Shown here in pieces: positions 6,587-14,120 of a DNA stretch of 14,120 bases. The notes under the pieces were generated by a model, which did no database searches, was not told the origin of the DNA, and saw only the letters and a program-made list of their open reading frames with translations. Origin of the DNA: Candidatus Merdenecus merdavium (GTDB lineage Bacteria; Bacillota; Clostridia; Lachnospirales; Lachnospiraceae); NCBI GenBank assembly GCA_018715425.1, contig DVLR01000269.1, positions 1-14,120 of the forward strand. The letters are read 5' to 3'. The first letter of the stretch is position 1; each line of letters opens with the position of its first letter. A program made the position numbers and the translations under genes.

Positions 6587-6799
6587 ATGGAACATGAAGA
6601 AATTATAGATAAATTAACAAAAGTCTGCATCTGCAAAGCAGTGCCAAGATCTACAATGAAAAAAGCAATTGCTGATGGTTGTGATACAGTAGATAAAGTA
6701 TGGAAGAAAACCAATACTGGAAACGGCCCTTGTAAAGGAAGAAGATGTGGACCTAAAATTCAAGCTCTTCTAAATGATATGAAAGAAGAAGAATATTAA
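6587..6799 (+). CDS. BFD-like [2Fe-2S]-binding protein
   Basis: Small 70-residue protein with a bacterioferritin-associated-ferredoxin-like (fer2_BFD) domain, expected to bind one [2Fe-2S] cluster in the cytoplasm. Likely ligands are C14 and C16 (VCICK) and C49 and C54 (GPCKGRRCG). C32 in the DGCDTV turn is a fifth Cys. The second pair is C-x4-C rather than the C-x2-C of E. coli Bfd; to my knowledge the GPCKGRRC form is common in clostridial homologues. Free-standing BFD domains act in iron release from ferritin or as redox modules, but the partner here is not visible. The ATG has AAGGAG nine bases upstream. It is the only plus-strand gene: divergent from the Cys-rich gene, convergent with the exporter operon, with its own strong promoter and a shared terminator. 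Confidence 0.88.
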   Translation: MEHEEIIDKLTKVCICKAVPRSTMKKAIADGCDTVDKVWKKTNTGNGPCKGRRCGPKIQALLNDMKEEEY

Positions 6800-6849
6800 G
6801 ATTCATGAATGAAAACGAAACGTTATTTGATTCATGATCAACATACAGT

Positions 6850-6895
6850 AATAAGCCCATAAGAACTATAACATTCCAGTTCTTATGGGCTTATT
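6850..6895. terminator. Shared hairpin terminator between convergent genes
   Basis: AATAAGCCCATAAGAACT and AGTTCTTATGGGCTTATT are perfect 18-base complements around a 10-base loop. It lies between the stop of the plus-strand BFD-like gene (6799) and the stop of the minus-strand exporter gene (6901), where a bidirectional terminator is expected. T runs are short on both sides. Confidence 0.75.
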
Positions 6896-6900
6896 ATCTC

Positions 6901-8787
6901 TTATTCTAATTCAAAGGCACCTGTATATAGCTGATAATAGGTTCCTTTTTGTTTCACTAATTCTTCATGATTACCTCTTTCAATAATACGACCATGATCC
7001 AATACCATAATGGCATCGGAATTTTGGATTGTGGATAATCTATGAGCGATCACTAAAACTGTACGTCCTTTCATTAAAGAATCCATACCTTTTTGTACAA
7101 TTAACTCTGTACGTGTATCAATGCTTGAAGTCGCTTCATCAAGAATCATGGCTGGTGGATCTGCAACGGCTGCTCTAGCTATTGACAGTAACTGCTTCTG
7201 ACCTTGAGAAAGACCATCTCCAGCATCCTCTAGAACCGTATCATAACCATCTGGAAGAAGGGAGATAAAGTGATGAGCATTGGCTAGCTTAGCTGCTGTA
7301 ATGACTTCTTCATCTGTTGCATCTAACTTACCATATCTGATATTTTCTTTAATCGTCCCTGTAAATAAGTTGGTATCTTGAAGTACAACTCCTAAAGATC
7401 TCCTTAAATCATCCTTTTTAATCTTATTAATGTTAATACCATCGTAACGGATTTTACCATCAGTAATATCATAAAAACGATTGATTAAATTAGTGATTGT
7501 GGTTTTACCAGCCCCTGTAGATCCCACAAATGCGATCTTCTCTCCAGGTCTTGCATAGAGACTAATATCATGTAGAACCGTTTTATGAGGAACATACCCA
7601 AAGTCCACATCAAAAAAACGGATGTCTCCAGTCATTTTTGCATAGGTAATGGTACCATCACCATGAGGATGTTTCCAAGCCCATAATCCTGTACGTTTTT
7701 CTGATTCTACAAGTTCTCCGTCTTTTTCTACGGCATTCACTAATGTGACGTAGCCTTCATCCTCTTCTGGTTCCTCATCTAATAGTTGGAAAATACGTTC
7801 TGCACCAGCAAGAGCCATGATCACTGCATTTAATTGCTGCGAAATCTGTCCTATTGGTCCACTAAAAGATCTAGATAACTGTAAGAAAGATGCAATAATA
7901 CCAACGGACATACCAGCATATCCATTAATCGCTATTAAGCCTCCAACAATAGCAATAAGAGCATATTGAAGATTACCAATGTTACCCAGGATAGGCATTA
8001 AAATATTAGCAAAGGTATTAGCCTTATTTGCTTTATCAAATAACTCTTCGTTTAAATCATCGAATTTAGCTTTGGCTTCTTCTTCATAACAAAAGACTTT
8101 TACCACTTTTTGACCATTCATCATTTCCTCAGTATAAGCATTTACCTTACCCAATGCAATTTGTTGTTGAATAAAGTATCTTCGGCTATGGCCAGTAATG
8201 GTTTTTAAAGTTAAAATCATAATACCAGTGATGACTGCAACTACTATGGTTAATGGAATACTGGTAATGAGCATAGCAATAGCAACGCAAATAATCGTTG
8301 TGAGAGAAGAGAACATCTGAGGAATACTTTGAGAAATCATCTGTCTTAATGTATCAATATCATTGGTATATCGACTCATAATATCACCAAAAGCATGGGT
8401 ATCAAAGTATCTGATTGGTAATCGTTGCATATGTGTAAACATATCATCACGAATATTCTTTTGTACTGTCTGTCCAATAACAACCATCAATCGATTATAT
8501 ATATAGTTGGAGATCGCTCCTGAAAGGTATATAACACCCATCAGCATCAAAATATGCAACAATGGTGTAAAGTTAGCTACCTCTTGACTTAGCATGGGTG
8601 TAATATAGTCATCAATTAAAGTTCTGGTAAATAAAGATCCCACAACAGATGCAAGAGATGAAACCAAAATACAGATAAAGACTGCAATTAATTGTATTCT
8701 ATATTTTCCAGTAACGTATTGAAGGAGTCTTCTAATGGTTTTTCCCATCCCCATGGTTTTATTCTGTTTCTTATTGTTCTGTTCCAT
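6901..8787 (-). CDS. Heterodimeric ABC exporter, consensus-site subunit (BmrD/LmrD-like)
   Basis: Half-transporter of 628 residues: a six-helix membrane domain (about 30-330) fused to an ATPase domain (about 388-628). Walker A is GSTGAGKT (422-429), the Q-loop Gln is 470, Walker B ends D550 with catalytic E551, and the switch His is H582. The signature is LSQGQ (526-530) instead of LSGGQ. An insert of about 45 residues (341-388) joins the two domains, as in other members of this subfamily. With its partner it should form one consensus and one degenerate ATP site. The ATG has AAAGGAGG nine bases upstream and overlaps the partner gene by 17 bases, so the two are translationally coupled. The family exports drugs, peptides or lipids; the substrate here cannot be read from sequence. 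It is the last gene of the MarR-led operon. Confidence 0.95.
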   Translation of the reverse strand: MEQNNKKQNKTMGMGKTIRRLLQYVTGKYRIQLIAVFICILVSSLASVVGSLFTRTLIDDYITPMLSQEVANFTPLLHILMLMGVIYLSGAISNYIYNRLMVVIGQTVQKNIRDDMFTHMQRLPIRYFDTHAFGDIMSRYTNDIDTLRQMISQSIPQMFSSLTTIICVAIAMLITSIPLTIVVAVITGIMILTLKTITGHSRRYFIQQQIALGKVNAYTEEMMNGQKVVKVFCYEEEAKAKFDDLNEELFDKANKANTFANILMPILGNIGNLQYALIAIVGGLIAINGYAGMSVGIIASFLQLSRSFSGPIGQISQQLNAVIMALAGAERIFQLLDEEPEEDEGYVTLVNAVEKDGELVESEKRTGLWAWKHPHGDGTITYAKMTGDIRFFDVDFGYVPHKTVLHDISLYARPGEKIAFVGSTGAGKTTITNLINRFYDITDGKIRYDGININKIKKDDLRRSLGVVLQDTNLFTGTIKENIRYGKLDATDEEVITAAKLANAHHFISLLPDGYDTVLEDAGDGLSQGQKQLLSIARAAVADPPAMILDEATSSIDTRTELIVQKGMDSLMKGRTVLVIAHRLSTIQNSDAIMVLDHGRIIERGNHEELVKQKGTYYQLYTGAFELE

Positions 8788-10513
8788 GTTCGTCTCCTCC
8801 TTTTTTCTGAGTATAATATAATTCCTGATAAATGGTATTGGTTTTTAATAATTCTTCGTGACTTCCAATAGCATGAACCCTACCTTCATTAAGAATTAAG
8901 ATCTTATCTGCATTCTCTACAGAAGATATCCTTTGTGCTATAGTAATCTTGGTTGTATCTGGTATTTCCTGAAGAAAGGCTGCTTGTAATTTTGCATCTG
9001 TTTTCGTATCCACAGCACTGGTGGAATCATCTAGAATTAAAATTTTAGGTTTTTTTAGAAGTGCTCTTGCAATACAAAGTCTTTGTCTTTGACCACCTGA
9101 TACGTTAGAGCCACCTTGTTCTATAAAGGTATCATAACCTTCCTTAAATTCCATAATAAATTCATGAGCCTGCGCTAATTTACAAACATGAATGAGCTCC
9201 TCATCTGTTGCATTTGGATTGCCCCAACGAAGATTCTCTTTAATCGTCCCTGAAAACAAAACATTCTTTTGAAGAACCATGGCTACATGTTCACGCAAAA
9301 CTTCAAGATCATAATCTTTCGTTTCTACGCCTCCTACTTTTAAACTTCCTTCTGTGATGTCGTAGAGCCTAGGAATTAATTGAACCAATGAACTTTTTGC
9401 ACTACCAGTTTCCCCAATGATTCCAAGTGTTTCTCCAGATGCCAAAGAAAAATGAATATCCTTTAGACATTCCTTATTTTCATCACCTGTATAACTAAAA
9501 GAAACGTGATTAAATTCAATAGAACCATCCTTGACCTCCATGATTGGATCCTTGGGACTATGGAGATCACTTTCTTCTACTAAAACTTCTCCAATACGTT
9601 GGATAGAAGCTTTAGAAATAATAATCATAACAAATACCATGGAGAGCATCATCAAGCTAAATAAGCTTTGAGTTACGTAAGTGATCAAGCTCATCAGCTG
9701 GCCAGTTGTAAGAGAACCTGCTACGATTTTATGGCCTCCTGCCCAGAAGATTGAAATCAAACAAGCATACATCACAATCTGCATCATCGGACTATTAAAA
9801 GCTAGAATCTTTTCAGCCCTAGTAAAGTTACGGTAGATCTCGTTTGAAACCGTTTCAAACTTCTCAATCTCACGGTCTTCCCGAACGTAAGATTTTACAA
9901 CTCTGATTCCTCTTACATTTTCTTGAACAACACGATTTAATTTATCGTATGTTCTAAATACTTTTTCAAAAATAGGATGAGCTTTTGTGATGATAATAAA
10001 TAGTCCCACACCTAAGATGGGAATAGCAAGTGCAAAAATCAATGCTAGATCAGCATTGATTCTGAGCACCATAACAATGCAAAATACTTGCATTAATACT
10101 GAACGGACCATAACTCTTATGATCATCTGATAAGCATTTTGAACATTGGTAACATCTGTCGTCATCCTTGTTACCAAACTAGATGTAGAAAACTTATCAA
10201 TGTTTGAAAATGAAAAATTTTGAATATTATGATACATTTCTTTCCTTAGATTTTTAGCAAATCCAGTTGATGCTTTAGCACTAAATTTACCTGATAAAGC
10301 TCCAAATATTAATGATAATAAAGCTGCAAAGACCAGGAGTGTCCCTGTTCTTGCTACATATCCTTGATTTCCCTTGTTTAGACCATGATCTATGATTTTA
10401 GACATGAAATAGGGGATTGAAATCTCTAAAACAACTTCCACGCTCATAAATAATGGTGCCAATAGAGATTCTTTTTTATATTCTTTTATACATCTCGACA
10501 ATTGTTTTATCAT
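8771..10513 (-). CDS. Heterodimeric ABC exporter, degenerate-site subunit (BmrC/LmrC-like)
   Basis: Half-transporter of 580 residues: six membrane helices (about 15-300) and an ATPase domain (about 325-580). Its ATP site is degenerate. Walker A reads GETGSAKS (367-374, Ala at 372 in place of the usual Gly). D496 replaces the catalytic Glu after Walker B (ILILDDSTSAVD), and Q527 replaces the switch His (TIAQR). Its signature VSGGQ (471-475) is intact and would complete the active site of the partner subunit. This reciprocal pattern is the known layout of heterodimeric exporters such as BmrCD, LmrCD and TM287/288. The ATG at 10513 has a modest ribosome binding site (GGACAAAG). It follows the MarR gene after about 100 bases that carry an operator-like palindrome. 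Confidence 0.95.
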   Translation of the reverse strand: MIKQLSRCIKEYKKESLLAPLFMSVEVVLEISIPYFMSKIIDHGLNKGNQGYVARTGTLLVFAALLSLIFGALSGKFSAKASTGFAKNLRKEMYHNIQNFSFSNIDKFSTSSLVTRMTTDVTNVQNAYQMIIRVMVRSVLMQVFCIVMVLRINADLALIFALAIPILGVGLFIIITKAHPIFEKVFRTYDKLNRVVQENVRGIRVVKSYVREDREIEKFETVSNEIYRNFTRAEKILAFNSPMMQIVMYACLISIFWAGGHKIVAGSLTTGQLMSLITYVTQSLFSLMMLSMVFVMIIISKASIQRIGEVLVEESDLHSPKDPIMEVKDGSIEFNHVSFSYTGDENKECLKDIHFSLASGETLGIIGETGSAKSSLVQLIPRLYDITEGSLKVGGVETKDYDLEVLREHVAMVLQKNVLFSGTIKENLRWGNPNATDEELIHVCKLAQAHEFIMEFKEGYDTFIEQGGSNVSGGQRQRLCIARALLKKPKILILDDSTSAVDTKTDAKLQAAFLQEIPDTTKITIAQRISSVENADKILILNEGRVHAIGSHEELLKTNTIYQELYYTQKKGGDEHGTEQ

Positions 10514-10580
10514 ATCTTTGTCCTTGTCCTATTCTTATTTAAGACTTCTTCCTCCTGTTTTTAATAGTTAGCACCCTCAC

Positions 10581-10596
10581 TGTTAGTCTCCTAACC
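10581..10596. promoter_or_regulatory. Second operator-like palindrome, between marR-type gene and exporter genes
   Basis: TGTTAGTCTCCTAACC has the same GTTAG-N4-CTAAC core as the palindrome over the MarR promoter. A further GTTAG half-site lies at 10567-10571. No convincing promoter was seen here, so it may be an extra repressor site, a roadblock site or a small RNA hairpin. Confidence 0.5.
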
Positions 10597-10614
10597 TTAA
10601 AGGCAAAAAAATAA

Positions 10615-11049
10615 CTAGATATCTTTTGCTATTTTATCCATTAGATAAAATAAATTTTCTACCTCGTCATTGGTTAAATTCTGGGTTAACTTCCCTTCAA
10701 TCGTCTGCATGCGTGTCTCTACCTTTTCGTAGGTTTCGCAGCCTTGTTCAGTAATAATGATCTTTTTTAGTCTTGCATCATAGTTTACTGCCTCTCGCTG
10801 AATCAATCCGTTTTTTTCCATAAGTTGAAGGATACCTGTTGCTGTAGATCTTCTGATTTGAAATTCATCTTCTATATCTTTTTGAAAAACTTCTTTGTCT
10901 TTCGATTGTATCTTTAGATAACTTAAAACTCCGCATTGCATTCCTGTGATTGGACTATCTCCACTGATGATAGGATTTGCATCCAAGAGACGTTGTATCT
11001 TGTTATTTAACCCTTTAAAAGAAAACATCAGGGTTCTTTTTGGTTTCAA
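10615..11049 (-). CDS. MarR-family transcriptional regulator
   Basis: Winged-helix repressor of 144 residues, acting as a dimer. The winged helix spans about 54-103, with the recognition helix near 66-80 (IRRSTATGILQLMEKNG) and the wing at 84-98, where the family pattern D-x-R-x-K-K is visible (DARLKKI). Helices at both ends should form the dimer interface. The start is a TTG at 11049 with AAGGAGG seven bases upstream; no ATG fits as well. It leads the operon of the two exporter subunits, a frequent pairing in which the MarR protein represses the exporter until a ligand binds. The palindrome over its promoter is the likely binding site. Cys39 and Cys104 are present, but nothing shows that they sense oxidants. 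Confidence 0.92.
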   Translation of the reverse strand: MKPKRTLMFSFKGLNNKIQRLLDANPIISGDSPITGMQCGVLSYLKIQSKDKEVFQKDIEDEFQIRRSTATGILQLMEKNGLIQREAVNYDARLKKIIITEQGCETYEKVETRMQTIEGKLTQNLTNDEVENLFYLMDKIAKDI

Positions 11050-11073
11050 ATAAAAACCTCCTTGTCCTGTTTA

Positions 11074-11089
11074 TGTTAGTTCCCTAACA
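11074..11089. promoter_or_regulatory. Likely MarR operator over the operon promoter
   Basis: TGTTAG-TTCC-CTAACA is a perfect inverted repeat directly downstream of, and touching, the -10 box (11089-11094). A bound dimer would block the start of transcription. The same core recurs at 10581-10596. GTTAG/CTAAC half-sites are typical of MarR-family operators. Confidence 0.7.
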
Positions 11090-11116
11090 GTATAGCACTT
11101 TGGATTCAAATGTCAA
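11089..11116 (-). promoter_or_regulatory. Sigma-A type promoter of the MarR-exporter operon
   Basis: On the minus strand, a perfect -35 TTGACA (11111-11116), a 16-base spacer, and -10 TATACT (11089-11094, five of six). Transcription would start inside the palindrome, about 30 bases before the TTG start. Confidence 0.8.
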
Positions 11117-11128
11117 CATTTTTTTATT

Positions 11129-11164
11129 AAAAAGTACCAGATACATGCTCCACATATCTGGTAC
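11129..11164 (-). terminator. Intrinsic terminator of the sugar importer operon
   Basis: GTACCAGATA and TATCTGGTAC are perfect complements around an 11-base loop, followed on the minus strand by five T and then an AT-only stretch. It lies just after the last permease gene and upstream of the MarR promoter. Confidence 0.85.
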
Positions 11165-11186
11165 CAAAATCTTCTATCTTGATTCT

Positions 11187-12044
11187 TTATTTAATAGCTC
11201 CATCTACCATTCCCTGTATAATCTGCTTTTGAGCAAATAAAAACAGAATAATAATCGGAATCATAGCTAACAATGCAGCCGATAAAATCAAATCCCATTG
11301 TTTCACGTAAGAACCTACAAAGCTACTAACGGCAACAGGCAGAGTCTTAATCTTGCCATTTAGCCCTAACATTAAAGAAGGAAGTAAATAATCATTCCAT
11401 ATCCAGATACCATTCAGTATCAAAACGGTCACCTGCACAGGCTTCAAAAGAGGAAAAATAATTTTAAAGAAGGTTCCCTCAGGGCTACATCCATCAATCC
11501 ACGCAGCCTCCTCCAGTTCATAAGGAATTCCCTTCACAAATCCATGTAAAATAAATACGGACATGGATCCACCGAATCCTAAATAAGCAAAAATAATCCC
11601 CTTATAACTTTGTAACATCTTTATCCCAAAAAAATTAGAGGCTTCACGGAAGGTGGAGAGCAACGGCAGCATAACCACTTGGAAAGGAATCACCATAGCC
11701 GAAACAAAAAGCATAAAAATAAAGTTGGACCATTTCGTCTTATTTCTTACTAGGACCCACGCCGCCATACTAGAAAATACAGTCAGTAACAAAAGAGAAA
11801 CGGCCGTAATCAGCAAAGAGCTGAAAAAAGAATTCCAGTAACTAAAATTATCGTTATGGATGACATTGCTTAAATTAGTAACCATCTGCCCCCAATGCTT
11901 TGGCAATGAAATGGGATTTGTAATAATGTCCGCACTGCTTTTTGCAGAGTTTACAACAACCAGCAGAAAAGGAGCTAGGATAATGATGGTAAGAATCACA
12001 CCAATAGCCTCTGCGATTCCAGTTTTTATTTTCTGTGCCTTCAT
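11187..12044 (-). CDS. Carbohydrate ABC transporter permease, MalG-like
   Basis: Inner-membrane subunit of a CUT1-type sugar importer. It has 285 residues, the usual family length, with six predicted helices (first at about 13-32, last at about 252-271). The EAA loop that docks the ATPase is clear: E179-A180-A181, then D184-G185 and KIIFPLLKP. It ends in QKQIIQGMVDGAIK, typical of MalG/AraQ-type permeases. The ATG overlaps the upstream permease stop by one base (TAATG), with AAGGAGG about 11 bases upstream, so the two are coupled. No ATPase follows; a terminator does. In Firmicutes such importers commonly share a separately encoded MsmX-type ATPase. The sugar cannot be named from this sequence. 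Confidence 0.94.
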   Translation of the reverse strand: MKAQKIKTGIAEAIGVILTIIILAPFLLVVVNSAKSSADIITNPISLPKHWGQMVTNLSNVIHNDNFSYWNSFFSSLLITAVSLLLLTVFSSMAAWVLVRNKTKWSNFIFMLFVSAMVIPFQVVMLPLLSTFREASNFFGIKMLQSYKGIIFAYLGFGGSMSVFILHGFVKGIPYELEEAAWIDGCSPEGTFFKIIFPLLKPVQVTVLILNGIWIWNDYLLPSLMLGLNGKIKTLPVAVSSFVGSYVKQWDLILSAALLAMIPIIILFLFAQKQIIQGMVDGAIK

Positions 12045-13084
12045 TACATTTCTACCTCCTTCTTCTTACTGATGGATACCTGTGTCAAAGAAACAATGGC
12101 AAGGATGATAAAGAATACGACTGCCTTTGTCTGACCCAGGGCATACTGATTCTTGCTAATGGCTGTATTATAGATATTTAATGCTAAGAACTCCGTAGCC
12201 TGTACTGGTTTTCCAGCTATGATTCGGCTAGGAGCACCATTGGTAATGGCTAGGTTTAGATCAAACTGTTTGAAGGAATTCACAAGTGTTAGAAAAATAC
12301 ATACCGTAAACGTATTTGCAATCATAGGAACTTTAATTTTCAATAAGGTTGTTATTTGGTTAGCTCCATCCACATTAGATGCTTCTAAAATATCCCTTGG
12401 AACACTCTGAAGCCCCGTTACGTAAATCATCATAATATAACCTGCGTACTGCCAAGTACTGACAATTAAAATTGCCACAATAGCCAGATTAGGCTCTGTG
12501 AGCATGGAAGCACTTCCTTGAATCACTGTTGTCATCACTTTGTTGAAAATAAACTGCCATACATAACCAAGAACAATACCACCAATTAAGTTTGGTATAA
12601 AATAGGCTGCACGGTAAAAATTTCTGCCCTTTACTTTAGAAGTACACAAAAGTGCCAGCCCAAAGGCCATGAGATTCACAGTCACCATATTAATTACTGT
12701 GAATAGAAAGGTTACCACTAATGAATACATATAGTCCTTTGATTGAAACATACTAATGTAATTACCAAGTCCCACAAACTTCTCAAATTTGATTCCGTTC
12801 CAATCCGTCATGGAATAAAAAATACCAAGAGCAAACGGAATTAATACTGTTACTGCAAAAGTAAACACGAGCGGAAACAAAAATAGGATATTAATAATAG
12901 TGCGATGTTTTCTGGTAGGAAGCAGGTATGCACCAACCAGTACAAGTATAGCACCTATGATGAGAAGGGATCCCCTGATTGTGGATGAGCTTTTGGAAAA
13001 ATCCATATAGAGAGCTACTACCATACCTAAAATACCCACAGCAATGGCAGTGATTGATATTATTTTTTTTGATTGAATGTTCAT
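12044..13084 (-). CDS. Carbohydrate ABC transporter permease, MalF-like, with extra N-terminal helices
   Basis: Partner permease of the same CUT1-type importer, 346 residues. The core from about residue 60 matches the usual 290-residue MalF/AraP/MsmF permease, including the EAA loop (E234-A235, then D239-G240, then LLKIKVPMI). Ahead of it are two additional predicted helices (about 8-26 and 38-55), making eight in all. I chose the ATG at 13084 because AAAGGGGAAG lies just upstream; the longer in-frame reading from 13153 has no ribosome binding site, has a basic non-membrane start, and runs into a strong stem-loop. It is the second gene of the operon, 94 bases after the binding-protein gene. 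Confidence 0.92.
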   Translation of the reverse strand: MNIQSKKIISITAIAVGILGMVVALYMDFSKSSSTIRGSLLIIGAILVLVGAYLLPTRKHRTIINILFLFPLVFTFAVTVLIPFALGIFYSMTDWNGIKFEKFVGLGNYISMFQSKDYMYSLVVTFLFTVINMVTVNLMAFGLALLCTSKVKGRNFYRAAYFIPNLIGGIVLGYVWQFIFNKVMTTVIQGSASMLTEPNLAIVAILIVSTWQYAGYIMMIYVTGLQSVPRDILEASNVDGANQITTLLKIKVPMIANTFTVCIFLTLVNSFKQFDLNLAITNGAPSRIIAGKPVQATEFLALNIYNTAISKNQYALGQTKAVVFFIILAIVSLTQVSISKKKEVEM

Positions 13085-13102
13085 GTCTCTTCCCCTTTTT
13101 AA

Positions 13103-13173
13103 TTTACCGGCCATTTTTCCTAGATATGTTCCAAATCTTTTAGCACACATCAAATGGAAAAACCGCCGGTAAA
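13103..13173 (-). repeat. Long stem-loop between binding-protein and permease genes
   Basis: The arms 13103-13120 and 13156-13173 pair in 16 of 18 positions: nine pairs containing CCGG at the base, a two-base mismatch, then seven pairs, around a 35-base loop. It begins five bases after the binding-protein stop. It lacks a T run, so it is more likely an mRNA-stabilising or partial-termination element than a full terminator. Confidence 0.8.
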
Positions 13174-13178
13174 ACTAA

Positions 13179-14120
13179 TTAATTACTTCCGTTAGATGAG
13201 ATATAATCCTTGATGACTGTTCCCATGGTATCTACAAATCCTTGTTTATCCAATTGTTCTTTTGCATATAGCTCAAATACAGCACCTGTAGCATTCTGAG
13301 CAATTCCTTCAGGTTGCGTCAACCAATCCCAGGCATACGTCTTACCATCCTTAATGTAAGGAAGCATGCTCTTTGCTAAAGGTGTACTTGGCTCCAATGT
13401 GCAAGACTTATATGGGGAAACCATTCCACAATCTTCAACTAAGGCTTTTTGACCCTCTTCGCTCTCAGCCAGTGCTTTTAAGAATTCCTTACAAGCGTCA
13501 ATCTTATCGCTTTCGTTATAGATCCCCCAAACAGCTGGTGCATCTACAATAATGCCGTCTGTATCTTCTGTTGTAAAGGCAATGGGTGCTAGCCCACATT
13601 CAAACTCTGCATTGTATGTTGGAAGTGATGGATCTATCCAGTTTCCCTGTGTAATAAATGCAGCCTTTCCTGTTGCCCAAAGTGCAAGCTGGTCATCATA
13701 TGTACCTGAAATTAATACGTTCTGATCTGAATAATCAAATAATAATTGCATCCAATCAGCAAACTCTCCCATTCTACCTTCATCAATTTCCCCTGCATTC
13801 AACTTATCAATGATTTCCTTGTCTGTTCTATCTTTACCTTGAGACATATAGGCTGCCATCATATGATTTCCAGTGGACCAGTACATCTGGCCAGATTCTG
13901 CTGCTACAGCGCATACTGATGTAAGTCCTAATTCATCTTTCATCCCATCAATTTTTTCAAATGCTTCTTTGTAAGCATTGATATTTGTCAATGTTGATGG
14001 ATCTATACCAGCCTGATCTAAGATATCCTTGTTATAGGCTATTCCAATTCCCTCGAGGGCGAAAGGCATCCCATATACTTTTCCATCTTCACCCTTAAAT
14101 GCATAATCCGTATCTTCAAT
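13179..14120 (-). CDS. Sugar-binding protein of an ABC importer, partial (N-terminus missing)
   Basis: Extracellular solute-binding protein of the MalE-like family (SBP_bac_1 type). The frame stays open to the window edge, so at least 313 residues are present and the signal peptide and N-terminal lobe start lie outside. Family features are the early GEDGKVYGMPFALEGIGIAYNKDILD, GKAAFITQGNW near the middle, and VWGIYNESDKIDACKEFLKAL plus KALVEDCGMVSPYK toward the end. The internal ATG at 14069 is not a start: the coding frame runs unbroken through it. It is the first visible gene of the operon with the two permeases, and its stop is followed by a strong stem-loop. Homology indicates a sugar or oligosaccharide ligand; which one is unknown. 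Confidence 0.93.
   Translation of the reverse strand: MEDTDYAFKGEDGKVYGMPFALEGIGIAYNKDILDQAGIDPSTLTNINAYKEAFEKIDGMKDELGLTSVCAVAAESGQMYWSTGNHMMAAYMSQGKDRTDKEIIDKLNAGEIDEGRMGEFADWMQLLFDYSDQNVLISGTYDDQLALWATGKAAFITQGNWIDPSLPTYNAEFECGLAPIAFTTEDTDGIIVDAPAVWGIYNESDKIDACKEFLKALAESEEGQKALVEDCGMVSPYKSCTLEPSTPLAKSMLPYIKDGKTYAWDWLTQPEGIAQNATGAVFELYAKEQLDKQGFVDTMGTVIKDYISSNGSN

Noticed and set aside
8771..10513. Missing catalytic Glu and His in the exporter subunit as a sign of a decayed gene
   Set aside because: The changes (Asp and Gln) are the regular ones for the degenerate half of heterodimeric exporters, the frame is intact, and the partner has the complementary change.
13085..13153. Upstream start extending the MalF-like permease by 23 residues
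   Set aside because: No ribosome binding site, and the region lies in a stem-loop; the ATG at 13084 has a good site.

Overview
The window is low-GC Gram-positive DNA from a spore-forming member of the Clostridia. The evidence is a spoIIID gene with a sigma-E type promoter, a TPP riboswitch followed by an intrinsic terminator, strong AGGAGG ribosome binding sites, some TTG starts, and a heterodimeric ABC exporter of the Firmicutes type. The protein style suggests Lachnospiraceae or a relative, but the sequence alone does not fix the genus. Every supported gene except one lies on the minus strand, so each operon reads from right to left.

Layout from left to right. (1) 13-2529 is a thiamine or thiamine-precursor uptake operon: promoter, TPP riboswitch, terminator, a YkoF/MTH1187-type thiamine-binding protein, an ABC permease and a ThiY/NMT1-type lipoprotein. 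Its ATPase is not in the window and probably lies beyond the left edge. (2) 2543-2904 is the mother-cell sporulation regulator gene spoIIID with its own promoter and terminator. (3) 2953-3782 is an orphan two-helix membrane protein with a sigma-A type promoter. (4) 3861-5582 is an HtrA/DegP-like membrane-anchored serine protease with a terminator and a possible long leader. (5) 5341-5826 is a gap without a gene that holds two strong inverted repeats. (6) 5827-6445 is a very Cys-rich helical protein built from an ungapped 65-residue duplication, with a sigma-K-like promoter; it may be a spore component. (7) 6515-6799, the only plus-strand gene, is a small BFD-like [2Fe-2S] protein that shares a large hairpin terminator with the operon converging on it. 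(8) 6901-11116 is a MarR regulator plus a heterodimeric ABC exporter, with one consensus and one degenerate ATP site and two copies of a GTTAG-N4-CTAAC palindrome. (9) 11129-14120 is a carbohydrate ABC importer operon (solute-binding protein, MalF-like and MalG-like permeases) whose first gene runs off the right edge.

How the parts work together. The thiamine operon should be shut off by TPP through premature termination. The MarR protein probably represses its own operon through the palindrome over its promoter, with a second site in front of the exporter genes. The sugar importer has a strong stem-loop between the binding-protein and permease genes, a common arrangement for making more binding protein than permease. 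The importer's ATPase is absent, as is usual when a shared MsmX-type ATPase serves several importers.

No tRNA, rRNA, CRISPR array, insertion sequence or phage gene was seen. No wholly new multi-gene system is evident. The least explained items are the Cys-rich duplicated protein, the two hairpins at 5598-5697 and the orphan membrane protein.
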